Of a DNA stretch of 49,890 nt, positions 8,994 through 17,995 are shown piece after piece. The number at the start of each line of letters is the position of its first letter. The first letter of the stretch is position 1. This DNA is from Bacteroidota bacterium (GTDB lineage Bacteria > Bacteroidota > Bacteroidia > Chitinophagales > Chitinophagaceae). Position numbers and translations under genes: made by a program. The DNA lies in assembly GCA_018267515.1 (NCBI GenBank), contig JAFDYJ010000013.1, positions 1 through 49,890 on the forward strand. Direction: 5' to 3'. The notes under the pieces were generated by a model. It worked only from the letters and a program-made list of their open reading frames with translations, did no database searches and was not told where the DNA came from.

Positions 8994-9968
8994 ATGGAAA
9001 AAACTAAATTTAACAGGTCCAGGCGTAATTTTCTTGCCAATGCAGGAGTGCTGGCAATCGGCAGCACTTTACCAATAGATATCCTTGCTGATCACCCTTT
9101 TAAGAAAAAGGAACCAATCATAGATATACACCAGCATATTCATTACATGAGCAGAACTGACAAAAATTTAATTGCTCACCAGGAGGCGATGGGTGTTACG
9201 ACTACCATTTTGCTTCCGGCAGGAAGGCCGGTGAATTCAGAATCTACACTCCAGGGAGTAGCGAATGGATTGCAGGCTGAAGTTGGAGGCAATGCTGAAA
9301 CATATCTATTTGCCAAAGAACATCACAGGCATTTTAAATTTGGTGCCTGTGCAGTTCCGGATGCCCCGGATGCTATTTATGATCTGGAAAGATATATTAA
9401 GCTTGGAGCTAAAGTTATCGGGGAATTGAAATTCAAAGTAGAGTGTGACTCTCCGGAGATGCATAAAATATATCAATTAGCACAGGCCTATGATGTGCCC
9501 GTGCTAATGCATTGGCAGAAGGACAAGTACTTTTTGGGATTCGATCGCTTTTACAAAATATTGGAACAATATCCACGGGTAAACTTTATCGGCCATGCTC
9601 AGTTTTGGTGGGCCAATGTTGACAATGCCCTTCCGGCCAATCTGCCAATGTATCCAAAGGGTAAAGTAGTGCCGGGCGGCCTGACAGAACGTTACTTAAA
9701 TGACTATCCAAACATGTATGGTGATTTGGCGGCAGGATCCGGATTAAATGCTTTTACCCGTGATGAAGAGCATGGTAAAGAATTTATGCAAAAATTCCAG
9801 GATAAATTAATGTTCGGAAGCGATTGTTGGGATGATCATGGAACAATTGATTCAAAAGGAGAATGCACAGGAGCTCCGATGATCGCCATGATAAAAAAGA
9901 TATCCGGAAGTAAAGAGGCAGAACGTAAGATTCTATATGAAAACGCAAAAAAACTTTTTAAACTTTGA
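8994..9968 (+). CDS. Tat-exported amidohydrolase family protein
   Basis: This 324-residue protein starts with a twin-arginine signal (RSRRNFLANAG), predicting folded export. The mature part begins with the metal-binding block IIDIHQHIH characteristic of amidohydrolase-2 (PF04909, ACMSD-like) TIM-barrel enzymes. Further metal-site candidates are VLMHWQ, FIGHAQFWW and the C-terminal LMFGSDCW (typically the last Asp ligand). Such proteins hydrolyse or decarboxylate varied substrates, so no specific reaction can be assigned. It closes the rightward arm of the first locus. Confidence 0.85.
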   Translation: MEKTKFNRSRRNFLANAGVLAIGSTLPIDILADHPFKKKEPIIDIHQHIHYMSRTDKNLIAHQEAMGVTTTILLPAGRPVNSESTLQGVANGLQAEVGGNAETYLFAKEHHRHFKFGACAVPDAPDAIYDLERYIKLGAKVIGELKFKVECDSPEMHKIYQLAQAYDVPVLMHWQKDKYFLGFDRFYKILEQYPRVNFIGHAQFWWANVDNALPANLPMYPKGKVVPGGLTERYLNDYPNMYGDLAAGSGLNAFTRDEEHGKEFMQKFQDKLMFGSDCWDDHGTIDSKGECTGAPMIAMIKKISGSKEAERKILYENAKKLFKL

Positions 9969-10124
9969 TATATCTTTCTATGGCATTCCGTTATTAAGTA
10001 CCAAATCTAAAATACAATTTGCCGAAGCATTTAAAAAACCCAGGTAAATAATGTCTCTTATAATGTTGATGGCCGGTCAAAGATGGGTTGCCGGGAGCAA
10101 ACCTCTTTGAAGTATAAAATCCAG

Positions 10125-10790
10125 TTACTGTATTTCTTTAATTGAAATACCCATGTAATTAAGAAAATAATCTCGTTGGGTTTTTCCTGATTCTTTAATT
10201 CTTACCTCAGATATGTTAAACCCTATTAATGCCATAGTTGGATAATCAACAGGCATTGGTGCACCACCAATTTTTGTAATTTCCGGCTCAACAATAAAGC
10301 TAAATGAGCCGGGCCATTTTTTATCGGGGTAAAAATCCATGTCTTCCTGCAAATAATTAACATCATAATCGTTTGGCTTATCAGAATTATATTGGAAATG
10401 TACGTGCATCTTCAGATATGACGAAGTGCTGTAATTTACTGTTACCATATATTTCTTTTTGTTTTGCAACCGTGCGGAAACAGTAATTAATCCTTCCTTA
10501 GGCATCAAATTGTAAGCAGAGTACGCAACAGACCAGCAATCATTAACTACAACATTAAACAGGCTGTCAAGGCCGCCAAAATTATTAGTTGGAATATTTT
10601 TGCCGACTTTCCATGCAGAATAATCCGCATTACTATTTTTAAAATTTTCAATTTTACTTATTTGAGAACCGGTTACCACACTTTTCTGAGTAGTTGTACC
10701 CGTTAGCCGTGGTATAATCTTAACTTGTGCATTGGCATCAAGAATAGAAAGTATTGTAAAATTACAAAGCAATAAGAAAGCAGCTCTCAT
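10125..10790 (-). CDS. Uncharacterised secreted protein
   Basis: I do not recognise this 221-residue protein. It has a signal peptide (residues 1-21, ending DANAQ). The mature part is rich in aromatic and beta-prone segments with no Cys pairs apart from one isolated Cys, which suggests a single beta-sandwich domain such as a carbohydrate-binding or lipocalin-like fold; that is inference. It stands alone, with about 160 bases on the amidohydrolase side and 208 bases on the sirtuin side. Confidence 0.65.
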   Translation of the reverse strand: MRAAFLLLCNFTILSILDANAQVKIIPRLTGTTTQKSVVTGSQISKIENFKNSNADYSAWKVGKNIPTNNFGGLDSLFNVVVNDCWSVAYSAYNLMPKEGLITVSARLQNKKKYMVTVNYSTSSYLKMHVHFQYNSDKPNDYDVNYLQEDMDFYPDKKWPGSFSFIVEPEITKIGGAPMPVDYPTMALIGFNISEVRIKESGKTQRDYFLNYMGISIKEIQ

Positions 10791-10998
10791 ATTTTCAAAT
10801 TTATAATAACAACGTTACAAATTATGAAATATTACATAAACTGCAGATAATTACTTTATCTACACCCTGATCTATATTTTAGACCTATACTCCTTGCTTT
10901 TATTTACCCAATTATTTAATTTCTTTAAAATATTCATCCACTGGCATCCTGCAACCTTTCTAAAGGTCTTTAAAGAAAGAAAACGTAAGAAATGCTTT

Positions 10999-11688
10999 TT
11001 ATAGGCTCAACAAAATCTTTTTCAACACCCCAACCCCCTCTGTTGCCGGCTTTTCAATTGAAGTCAAATTATGAACTGAACTGGTATAGGGTATTTTTTT
11101 ATCAACAATATACTTAGGAATATCTCTTCCTGCATAATGCACCAAACCTGCAGCCGGGTACACAACTAATGATGTTCCAACGATCACAAGTATATCGGCA
11201 TTCTGTATAAAGGGAATGGCTTCTTCAATTTTTGGAACAGGCTCTTCAAACCAAACAATGAAAGGACGATACTGAGCTCCGTCCTCAGCAAGGTCGCCGA
11301 TTTTGATATCATCCTTTATTTCACAAGTCAGGTTTTTATTCTTTTCACTGCACATCTTAAAAATTTCTCCATGCAGGTGTATGACATGAGTAGAGCCTGC
11401 TCTTTCGTGCAGGTCATCTATATTTTGAGTAATGATGGTAACGTCAAAATCTTTTTCTAATTCCGCTAATCCATAATGTGCTGCATTGGGTTTTACGTCA
11501 GCAACATTTTTCCGTCGCATATTATAAAAATCCAGCACCAATTGCGGATCTTTTCTCCAGGCTCCGGGAGTAGCTACATCTTCAATATTATATCCTTCCC
11601 ATAATCCGTCACTGTCCCGGAATGTTTTGAGTCCGCTTTCAGCACTGATGCCTGCACCTGTTAATACGGCGATTCTTTTTTTGTCCAT
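10999..11688 (-). CDS. cobB: NAD-dependent protein deacylase (Sir2 family, class III type)
   Basis: This 229-residue sirtuin has the NAD-binding GAGISAESG motif (residues 11-19), TQNIDDLHERAG and the catalytic HLHGEIF (His near 107). The zinc-binding region is reduced, as in short bacterial sirtuins. The YNMRR segment provides the Tyr-x-x-Arg pair that marks class III enzymes able to remove succinyl and malonyl groups. The product removes acyl groups from lysines using NAD in the cytoplasm. It has no operon partner; the EVE gene upstream on the same strand is 136 bases away. Confidence 0.93.
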   Translation of the reverse strand: MDKKRIAVLTGAGISAESGLKTFRDSDGLWEGYNIEDVATPGAWRKDPQLVLDFYNMRRKNVADVKPNAAHYGLAELEKDFDVTIITQNIDDLHERAGSTHVIHLHGEIFKMCSEKNKNLTCEIKDDIKIGDLAEDGAQYRPFIVWFEEPVPKIEEAIPFIQNADILVIVGTSLVVYPAAGLVHYAGRDIPKYIVDKKIPYTSSVHNLTSIEKPATEGVGVLKKILLSL

Positions 11689-11824
11689 AAAATAAAAGTA
11701 ATCATTAGTAAATGAATAAGATGACCATATACCTGGATAAAAAAATTGAAACCGGAAATATTATAACTGCAATTAAAGAAAATTTCCGAAAGTAAAATTG
11801 TAAGTAGAAAAAAAACGGGATGAC

Positions 11825-12235
11825 TTATTTTTCTCCGGCTATCTTAAGAATGGAAGTCCATTCTTTATTAGATACCGGTTGTACTGATAACCGGCTATTA
11901 TTGACCAAAACCATTCCTGAGAGCTGTTTATTCTTTTTTATCTGCTCCAGTGTTACCGGTTTTTTTAATTGCCTGACTGCTTTTATATCTACAGCAACCC
12001 AACGTTCATCATCTGTCGTGGGATCTTTAAAATATTCTCTTTCCACTTTGGCAATGCCGGCAATTTCCATTCCTTCGTTGCTGTGATAGAAGAATATGCC
12101 ATCTCCTTTTTTCATATTCTTCAGGTGCAATCTTGCCGCATAATTACGTATGCCACTCCAACAGGTACTTCCCTCCTTTACTAATTGATCCCAACTATAA
12201 ACAGAAGGCTCAGACTTTACCAACCAATATGCCAT
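11825..12235 (-). CDS. EVE domain-containing protein
   Basis: This 136-residue protein consists of a single EVE (PUA-like) domain. It opens with YWLVKSEPSVYSWDQL and contains CWSGIRNYAARLHLKNM and GDGIFFYHSNEG, all typical. The family (YthA/thymocyte nuclear protein 1-like) binds modified bases in nucleic acid; the fold is known but the physiological role in housekeeping settings is not. The C-terminal VNNSRLSVQPVSNKEWTSIL block is also typical. It lies between the sirtuin and LutA-like genes on the same strand. Confidence 0.92.
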   Translation of the reverse strand: MAYWLVKSEPSVYSWDQLVKEGSTCWSGIRNYAARLHLKNMKKGDGIFFYHSNEGMEIAGIAKVEREYFKDPTTDDERWVAVDIKAVRQLKKPVTLEQIKKNKQLSGMVLVNNSRLSVQPVSNKEWTSILKIAGEK

Positions 12236-12280
12236 GAAATAAATGTTTACTCAAAAATCAATAATCGATGTTTTCATGAT

Positions 12281-13000
12281 TTACCAGCCACATGCCAGTA
12301 CATCCGCCAGGTGGAGAGTTTGCAGGGAATAGCCTTTGTTTTTAATATAACCCTGTAAGTGCATCAGGCAGGAATGATCTGTAGATATTAAATATTGGGC
12401 TCCTGTAGCCAATGCATTTTCAACTTTCTGCTCTCCCATCCCAATTGATATAGCTTCAAATTTTACCGCAAAAGTTCCACCGAAACCACAACAGGTTTCC
12501 ACATCATTCATTTCAATCAACTCCAGGCCTTTTACATTGGATAACAATTTTCGTGGTTCTGCTTTGATCCGGCATTCACGCAGCCCGGTACAACTGTCAT
12601 GGTAGGTTGCTTTTCCCTGTAAGGTGGCACCCACATCATCCACTTTTAATACTTGAACCATAAATTCAGAAAACTCAAAGATGCGTTTGGAAAGATCAGC
12701 TACTTCATGATGCAAAGTGGAATTGTCAAAAAGCCCGCTATAATAATTTCGGACAAAACCAACACAACTTGCACTGGGTGCAACAATAAAATCAGATCCT
12801 GAGAAATCCTTAATGAATTTTGAACAAACTGATTTGGAATCTTCCCAGAAACCTGCATTGAAAGCCGGTTGTCCGCAACAGGTTTGAGCAGCATTATAAG
12901 TGACAGTACATCCTGCTTTCTCCAGCACCCTGATCATGTTAAAGGCAGTCTGTGGATAAAGCTGGTCAACAAAACATGGTATGAAAATCTGAACATTCAA
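12281..13000 (-). CDS. lutA: (Fe-S)-binding CCG-domain protein, LutA/YkgE-like
   Basis: This 239-residue protein has two cysteine-rich CCG domains: QTCCGQPAFNAGF near residue 40 and ETCCGFGGTFAV near 168. Its length and layout match LutA, one of three subunits of the LutABC L-lactate oxidation complex (E. coli YkgE). No lutB or lutC lies next to it, so the partners are elsewhere or the protein serves another oxidoreductase. It starts with ATG at 13000, 29 bases after the TPR gene on the same strand, which suggests cotranscription with the TPR and PDH genes. Confidence 0.88.
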   Translation of the reverse strand: MNVQIFIPCFVDQLYPQTAFNMIRVLEKAGCTVTYNAAQTCCGQPAFNAGFWEDSKSVCSKFIKDFSGSDFIVAPSASCVGFVRNYYSGLFDNSTLHHEVADLSKRIFEFSEFMVQVLKVDDVGATLQGKATYHDSCTGLRECRIKAEPRKLLSNVKGLELIEMNDVETCCGFGGTFAVKFEAISIGMGEQKVENALATGAQYLISTDHSCLMHLQGYIKNKGYSLQTLHLADVLACGW

Positions 13001-13029
13001 AATATCAGATGTGATTTTCCTGATCCTCT

Positions 13030-13713
13030 TTAATCGGCATCATAGACACCTAATTGTGCCAGGTATTTATCGGCATCCATTCCCTGTTGGGTATTGGGAT
13101 ATTTTTCTTTTAACTCTTTATATAAAGAAATCGCTTCCTTAGAATCTTTAAGTACTCTGTCTGCTAAATAAGCAGCCATAAAAAGAGCATCTGCCGAACC
13201 AGCCTGATCATCGGTAAAATGATTTGCTGCTTTAATGTAATAATCCAAAGCTTCTTTGCTTTTTCCCAAATCAGCATTCGCATCGCCTAATAATTTATAG
13301 GCTCTTGCCTGGATTTGCCTGGCACTAGTACTGAATTTTTTCAGGTATTTTACAGCATTGGCATTATCTCCCAGTTTAAGATAGCAACTGCCGGCATAAA
13401 AACAGGCAAGGTTTGCAGCATCAGTTCCACTGTACTTATTAATAACACTCAGAAAACCGGGATATTGTCCATCACCGTTTAAGGCCAGGTTTACAGAATC
13501 CATCCTGTAATATTCTTCTGCTTTAAAAATGGCATCGGATGCTTTTTCTTCTTTTGGCTTCTGAATAAAATTACGATAGCCATAATAACCGGCAATAAGA
13601 ACAATAACAGCGATCCCTGCTATTGTAATCAGCTTGCTGTACTTACTCCAAATATTCATTGCTTTTGCCAGTAACACATCTTCGGTTGAACCCGTATTTT
13701 TAGAAGTTGCCAT
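13030..13713 (-). CDS. Membrane-anchored tetratricopeptide repeat protein (YfgM-like)
   Basis: This 227-residue protein has a short cytoplasmic N-terminus, one transmembrane helix (about residues 34-50, AGIAVIVLIAGYYGY) and a TPR solenoid covering residues 60-225. The topology is that of YfgM/YbgF-like periplasmic TPR proteins, which assist envelope protein folding or complex assembly. Helical repeats are visible around NLACFYAGSCYLKLGD, QARAYKLLGDANADLG and DALFMAAYLADRVL. It sits between PDH E1 alpha (41 bases) and lutA (29 bases), all leftward. Confidence 0.85.
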   Translation of the reverse strand: MATSKNTGSTEDVLLAKAMNIWSKYSKLITIAGIAVIVLIAGYYGYRNFIQKPKEEKASDAIFKAEEYYRMDSVNLALNGDGQYPGFLSVINKYSGTDAANLACFYAGSCYLKLGDNANAVKYLKKFSTSARQIQARAYKLLGDANADLGKSKEALDYYIKAANHFTDDQAGSADALFMAAYLADRVLKDSKEAISLYKELKEKYPNTQQGMDADKYLAQLGVYDAD

Positions 13714-13754
13714 TTTTTAATTGTAAATTTTTATAATTAAATCGAGGTAATATT

Positions 13755-14780
13755 TTAATCAACAATAAAAGGATAATCCTTATCAACATAAATATCTTTC
13801 AGAACTTCATTATCGTCCGGCCATGGGCTGTCTTCTGCAAATTTCACTGATTCGGATACTATACCTGCTACACGATCATTGATAACTTTAATTTCAGTTT
13901 CAGAGGCAATATTATTTGATAAAATAGTTTTTAAAGTCTGCTGTATGGGATCTTTATCTTTGTATTCTTCCACTTCTTCTTTACTACGATATTTTTGTGG
14001 GTCGCTGATTGAGTGCCCTTTATAGCGATATGTTTTGATTTCAATTAAAGTAGGCCCGCCCTTTTCCCTGGCCCGTTTCACTGCCCTGCTTACCCCTTCA
14101 TGTACATCTTCAGCACTCATGCCATCAATTGTATCAGCCGGCATTTCATAGCTGTCAGCAAGTTTATAAATATCAATAACATTAGAAGTTCTCTCAATTG
14201 ATGTACCCATTGCATAATTATTGTTCTCACAAATGAACACTGCGGGTAATTTCCATAGCATCGCAAGATTAAAAGTTTCGTGAAGGATACCCTGGCGGGC
14301 AGCGCCATCTCCAAAAAAACTAAGAACCACATTGTCGGTTCCCCGGTATTGCTCTGCGAAAGCTAATCCTGCACCTACTCCAATTTGTGCTCCTACGATA
14401 CCATGACCTCCGTAAAAATTGACATCTTTACCAAAGAAATGCATACTGCCACCCTTTCCTTTGGCATTCCCGGTTATTTTGCCATATAATTCAGCCATGC
14501 AACTATTCACAGAGACACCTTTCGCAATAGCTAAACCATGATCCCGATATCCGGTAATGAAAAGGTCCTCAGGACGAGTAGCCGTCATGCAGCCGGCAGC
14601 AATAGCTTCCTGGCCTACATAAGCATGGAAAAAACCCCTGATTTTACCCTCCATTTTATACTTTTCTTCAGCCATCAACTCAAATTGGCGTATCAGCTGC
14701 ATCAGCTCATACCAGTACAAATAGGTTTCTTTGGAAAATTTAGTTGCCACAGTTTTTGCTGTCTTTAATTTTTCTTCCAT
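13755..14780 (-). CDS. pdhA: Pyruvate dehydrogenase E1 component, alpha subunit
   Basis: This 341-residue protein is a full-length E1 alpha subunit. It contains GHGIVGAQIGVGAGLAF and the thiamine diphosphate motif, GDGAARQG (near 157) through ENNNYAMGTS (near 187). It also has the phosphorylation-loop-like YRYKGHSISDPQKYRSKEEV. It decarboxylates pyruvate with ThDP and passes the hydroxyethyl group to lipoyl-E2. The beta subunit and E2 are not adjacent, a common arrangement in this phylum. It is transcribed leftward, diverging from recF across 109 bases. Confidence 0.93.
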   Translation of the reverse strand: MEEKLKTAKTVATKFSKETYLYWYELMQLIRQFELMAEEKYKMEGKIRGFFHAYVGQEAIAAGCMTATRPEDLFITGYRDHGLAIAKGVSVNSCMAELYGKITGNAKGKGGSMHFFGKDVNFYGGHGIVGAQIGVGAGLAFAEQYRGTDNVVLSFFGDGAARQGILHETFNLAMLWKLPAVFICENNNYAMGTSIERTSNVIDIYKLADSYEMPADTIDGMSAEDVHEGVSRAVKRAREKGGPTLIEIKTYRYKGHSISDPQKYRSKEEVEEYKDKDPIQQTLKTILSNNIASETEIKVINDRVAGIVSESVKFAEDSPWPDDNEVLKDIYVDKDYPFIVD

Positions 14781-14889
14781 CCGGTGGTTGGATTAAACGG
14801 CTGCAAAAATAAGGCGAAAAAAGGAAATAACTGCTTTTGATTCTGAAGGCTCAAGTAGTTCTAAGAAATGCTTTTATCTTGCAATTCAC

Positions 14890-15972
14890 ATGTTCCAATT
14901 ACGACATATATCATTAACCCGGTTTAAGAATTACCGGAGCCGGAGTTTTGACTTTACAAAAAGGATTATTTGTATTTGCGGAAATAACGGGACAGGGAAA
15001 ACCAGCCTGCTGGATGCCATACATTACCTCTGTTTTACAAAAAGTTATTTTACCCGGTCTGATAGTTATAATGTCCTGCAGGGTCAAAATGGATTCAGGA
15101 TTGAAGGAAATTTCCTGCTGAATGACAAGTTCGAAAAAGCGGTCTGTATTCTCAGGGAATCGGGAAAAAAAGAGTTTTCATTAAATGACAATCTTTATGA
15201 AAAATTTTCTAAGCATATTGGCCATTACCCCTGCGTCGTCATTGCCCCGGATGATGCACAGCTGATCACCGGTGGTAGTGAGGAAAGAAGAAAATTCCTC
15301 GATGCATTACTATCTCAATTAGATTCAGAATATTTAAAGCATCTTATTGCTTATTCTAAAATTCTGCAGCAAAGAAATGCACTGCTGCGTACGCTTGCCG
15401 AACAAAATAGCCGTGATCTTTCTTTACTGGATGTACTGGACGAGCAACTTATCATACCCGGTAGTTACATTTTTCAAAAAAGAAAAGAATTCCTGATTGC
15501 ATTTCTGCCCTTGATGAAACAATTATACCAGGAGATATCACGTCAACTGGAGGAAATAAATTTTTCTTATGAGAGTGAACTTATGAATGCTGATTTTGGG
15601 GAATTATTAAAAGTTTGCCGGCAAAAAGATTGTAAGGCCCAGCGCAGTACCTGTGGCATTCATCGTGATGAAATTGAAATGTACCTGGGAAATCTGCCCT
15701 TCCGGTACAACGCTTCACAGGGGCAGCGGAAAAGCTTGTTATTTGCAATGAAATCTGCAGAGATGGAAATTTTAAAAAAAGAAAAAGGGTTCCCTCCTCT
15801 TTTGCTGCTGGACGATGTATTTGAAAAACTGGACGAGAACCGTATTGCTAATCTTCTTCAAAAAGTATGTGCGAATAACGATGGACAGGTTTTTATTACT
15901 GATACAAACCGGCAAAGGGTGGAACAGCATTTAAAAGAACAGGCACAATCTTATCAATTAATTGAGCTATAA
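14890..15972 (+). CDS. recF: DNA replication and repair protein RecF
   Basis: This 360-residue SMC-like ATPase has a Walker A motif GNNGTGKTSLLDAI (residues 31-44), an ABC signature ASQGQRKSLLFAMK and a Walker B motif PLLLLDDVFEKLD. The D-loop and H-like segment VFITDTN follow, all in family order and length. RecF helps load RecA at gaps in single-stranded DNA. A TATCTTGC just before the ATG resembles a -7 box, giving a very short leader. The DUF721 gene follows after 108 bases, a common recF neighbour. Confidence 0.95.
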   Translation: MFQLRHISLTRFKNYRSRSFDFTKRIICICGNNGTGKTSLLDAIHYLCFTKSYFTRSDSYNVLQGQNGFRIEGNFLLNDKFEKAVCILRESGKKEFSLNDNLYEKFSKHIGHYPCVVIAPDDAQLITGGSEERRKFLDALLSQLDSEYLKHLIAYSKILQQRNALLRTLAEQNSRDLSLLDVLDEQLIIPGSYIFQKRKEFLIAFLPLMKQLYQEISRQLEEINFSYESELMNADFGELLKVCRQKDCKAQRSTCGIHRDEIEMYLGNLPFRYNASQGQRKSLLFAMKSAEMEILKKEKGFPPLLLLDDVFEKLDENRIANLLQKVCANNDGQVFITDTNRQRVEQHLKEQAQSYQLIEL

Positions 15973-16064
15973 ATCTATTTTCAAAAATGCAAAGCCATTA
16001 ATCAGGAACAGGATTTAAATATTCATCGGCATGTGTAATCGGGTTCTGTTTACTTTTTAATCTT

Positions 16065-16072
16065 TAATTTTG
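16065..16072 (+). promoter_or_regulatory. Candidate -7 box (TAnnTTTG) for the DUF721 gene
   Basis: TAATTTTG matches the Bacteroidota -7 consensus TAnnTTTG exactly. It lies 8 bases before the ATG, so the transcript would be nearly leaderless. I see only a weak -33 match (around 16042). Confidence 0.3.
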
Positions 16073-16080
16073 ATTTAACC

Positions 16081-16362
16081 ATGGGAGAATTTTCTATCAG
16101 TGATGCCATTCAGCAATTTCTGAACCAGAGCCGTATCAAAGGTGATATTCAGGCTTTACAGATTGAAGAAGCCTGGGAGCAAATCATGGGAAAAACGATT
16201 GCCCGTTATACCGAAAAACTACAGATCATCGGTGATAAGCTTATCATCACAACCTCCGTGGCACCACTGAAAAATGAACTGATTTATCAAAGAGATAAAA
16301 TTAAAATGAGAGTGAATGAAGCTTTTGGAAAAAAAATTATCAATGAAGTTATTATACATTAG
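16081..16362 (+). CDS. DUF721 (DciA-like) protein
   Basis: This 93-residue protein has the DUF721 pattern: an N-terminal helix (SISDAIQQFLNQSRI), then WEQIMGKTIARYTEKLQIIGDKLIITTSVAPLKNEL... with the KH-like beta-alpha arrangement and the conserved W-x-x-x-x-G and A-x-L-x-x-E. DUF721 includes DciA, which helps load the replicative helicase where DnaC/DnaI is absent. Its place downstream of recF agrees. It ends by overlapping the 3' end of the convergent CBS gene by 4 bases. Confidence 0.88.
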   Translation: MGEFSISDAIQQFLNQSRIKGDIQALQIEEAWEQIMGKTIARYTEKLQIIGDKLIITTSVAPLKNELIYQRDKIKMRVNEAFGKKIINEVIIH

Positions 16363-16817
16363 TCCATCACAATAACAGGAGTTTCTTTTTCCCCATTAAA
16401 AAATCCGGAGGGGTTATTGGCAGCCTCGTTTAAAATATCATTGCTGGAAACTACGCCATAGAAATTAAAATTGTCAAATACCGGGAGATAATGCACTTTA
16501 AAAATTTGCATAATTTTTAAGCAATACTCAAGAGATTCTTCTGAATCAACAATGGGTATAGCTGTGTTCATTGCCTCCCTGACCGTCATTTGATCTAATG
16601 ACCGTTTTTTCATCATTGCTTTTGAAAAAATATCATGTTCCGATAATAAACCCAGAAACCTGTCATCATCCATGACAATCAGGTAATCAATATTTTCAAA
16701 ATTCATTTTATGAAGGGCTTCATTGACGACAGTATCAGAGGAAATTACATTGAAGTAGGGTTGTTTGCGGGATAGTATTGTAGTTATTTTTTTCATAGAA
16801 TTCACTTTCACCTTCAT
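16359..16817 (-). CDS. CBS domain pair protein
   Basis: This 152-residue cytoplasmic protein is almost entirely a CBS pair (Bateman module): VNEALHKMNFENIDYLIVMDDDRFLGLLSEHDIF and then SLEYCLKIMQIFKVHYLPVFDNFNFYGVVSSNDIL are read as the two repeats. Such modules bind adenine nucleotides and regulate a partner or are free-standing sensors. Two ATG starts are possible, 16817 and 16796 (MKKITT); the shorter start looks more like relatives. There is no catalytic domain and no operon partner, so the target is unknown. Confidence 0.88.
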   Translation of the reverse strand: MKVKVNSMKKITTILSRKQPYFNVISSDTVVNEALHKMNFENIDYLIVMDDDRFLGLLSEHDIFSKAMMKKRSLDQMTVREAMNTAIPIVDSEESLEYCLKIMQIFKVHYLPVFDNFNFYGVVSSNDILNEAANNPSGFFNGEKETPVIVMD

Positions 16818-16928
16818 TGCCTTTAACTTTATAAGATTGTGCTACAACCTTATCAAGTTACAAAACATTTCAATTAAAAAGCCTGACATGAAGAAATGTG
16901 GAGAAAAAGTTCTTAAGTCACACTGAAG

Positions 16929-17993
16929 TCATTGAATCCTGACACGGGGATCAACAATGCTATAGAGCAGATCAGCCAGGATATTGATAAGGATAAAAAA
17001 AGTAGCCGTAATCAGAACTGAGCCCATCACAACCGGGTAATCTAATTTTTCCAGCGCATCAACAGTTACCTTCCCGATTCCTTGCCATCCGAAAATATAT
17101 TCTACAAAAAATGCGCCTGCCAGTAATTCTGCAAACCAACCGGTGACGGCCGTTATCACAGGATTCAATGCATTACGCAATGCATGTTTCCAGATGACTT
17201 TCTTTTTTCTTAATCCCTTGGCATAGGCAGTACGAATATAATCCTGATCCAATACGTCGAGCATGGCACTGCGGGTCAGTTGTGTAATGATAGCCAGCGG
17301 CCGGATTCCTAAAGTTATTGCCGGAAGAATCAGGTTTTGCAATGTCAGTCTCCTGGCTCCGGTTTTATCATCAATATCAAACCAATTTCCGGAAATATGC
17401 AAACCGGTCCAATCGCTCAAAACAAATCCAAATACATAAGCGATTATTATGCCCATGAAAAAAGAAGGAGCTGAAATGCCTACAATACTGGAAAAGATAG
17501 CTGAAGTATCCATCCAACTATTTTGTTTCACCGCTGCCAGCACCCCCAGGGGAATGCCAATTACTATTGCAATCAGCATGGCAGCAATAGCCAGCATTAG
17601 TGTACCGGGCAATGCCTGCATTAAAATAGTCCAAACATCTCTTTTGCTTTGATAAGACTGGCGCAGGTATGGAATTTTTAAACCGACACAATAACTGCCG
17701 GGAGCATCACTTCCTCCTATAAAAAATCCTTTCAGATTTTTTTTTTGAATCTCTTCACGGCTATGAATGCAAAGAGGAGATACATCATCAAGATAAAATA
17801 TAAACTGTTTCCATTTCGGCTGGTCAAGATATAATTCTTTGCGAATATTGGCTTGCGTAGCAGAATCTCCTGTTTGCCCCATCACCAACCGGGATGGATC
17901 TCCGAAACCCTGGAATAGAAGAAAAACCAGCATCACCACTCCTATTAAAACAAGCAGGCTGTAGAATACTTTTTTAGCAATAAAACGCAGCAT
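16929..17993 (-). CDS. ABC transporter permease, DppB/OppB type
   Basis: This 354-residue inner-membrane protein has an N-terminal helix (residues 10-30) and five further helices. The EAA loop DYIRTAYAKGLRKKKVIWKH contacts the ATPase, and the C-terminus ILADLLYSIVDPRVR is typical of dipeptide/oligopeptide permeases. A periplasmic insertion at about residues 70-115 contains three Cys and is longer than in E. coli DppB. The other transporter subunits are not in the window. It begins 2 bases after the stop of the BT_3928-family gene, so the two are cotranscribed. Confidence 0.9.
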   Translation of the reverse strand: MLRFIAKKVFYSLLVLIGVVMLVFLLFQGFGDPSRLVMGQTGDSATQANIRKELYLDQPKWKQFIFYLDDVSPLCIHSREEIQKKNLKGFFIGGSDAPGSYCVGLKIPYLRQSYQSKRDVWTILMQALPGTLMLAIAAMLIAIVIGIPLGVLAAVKQNSWMDTSAIFSSIVGISAPSFFMGIIIAYVFGFVLSDWTGLHISGNWFDIDDKTGARRLTLQNLILPAITLGIRPLAIITQLTRSAMLDVLDQDYIRTAYAKGLRKKKVIWKHALRNALNPVITAVTGWFAELLAGAFFVEYIFGWQGIGKVTVDALEKLDYPVVMGSVLITATFFILINILADLLYSIVDPRVRIQ

Positions 17994-17995
17994 AT

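Noticed and set aside
9969..10124. Short frame ending GQRWVAGSKPL that looked like a protein C-terminus
   Set aside because: Only about 20 codons, no upstream domain and no match to a family I know; probably chance.
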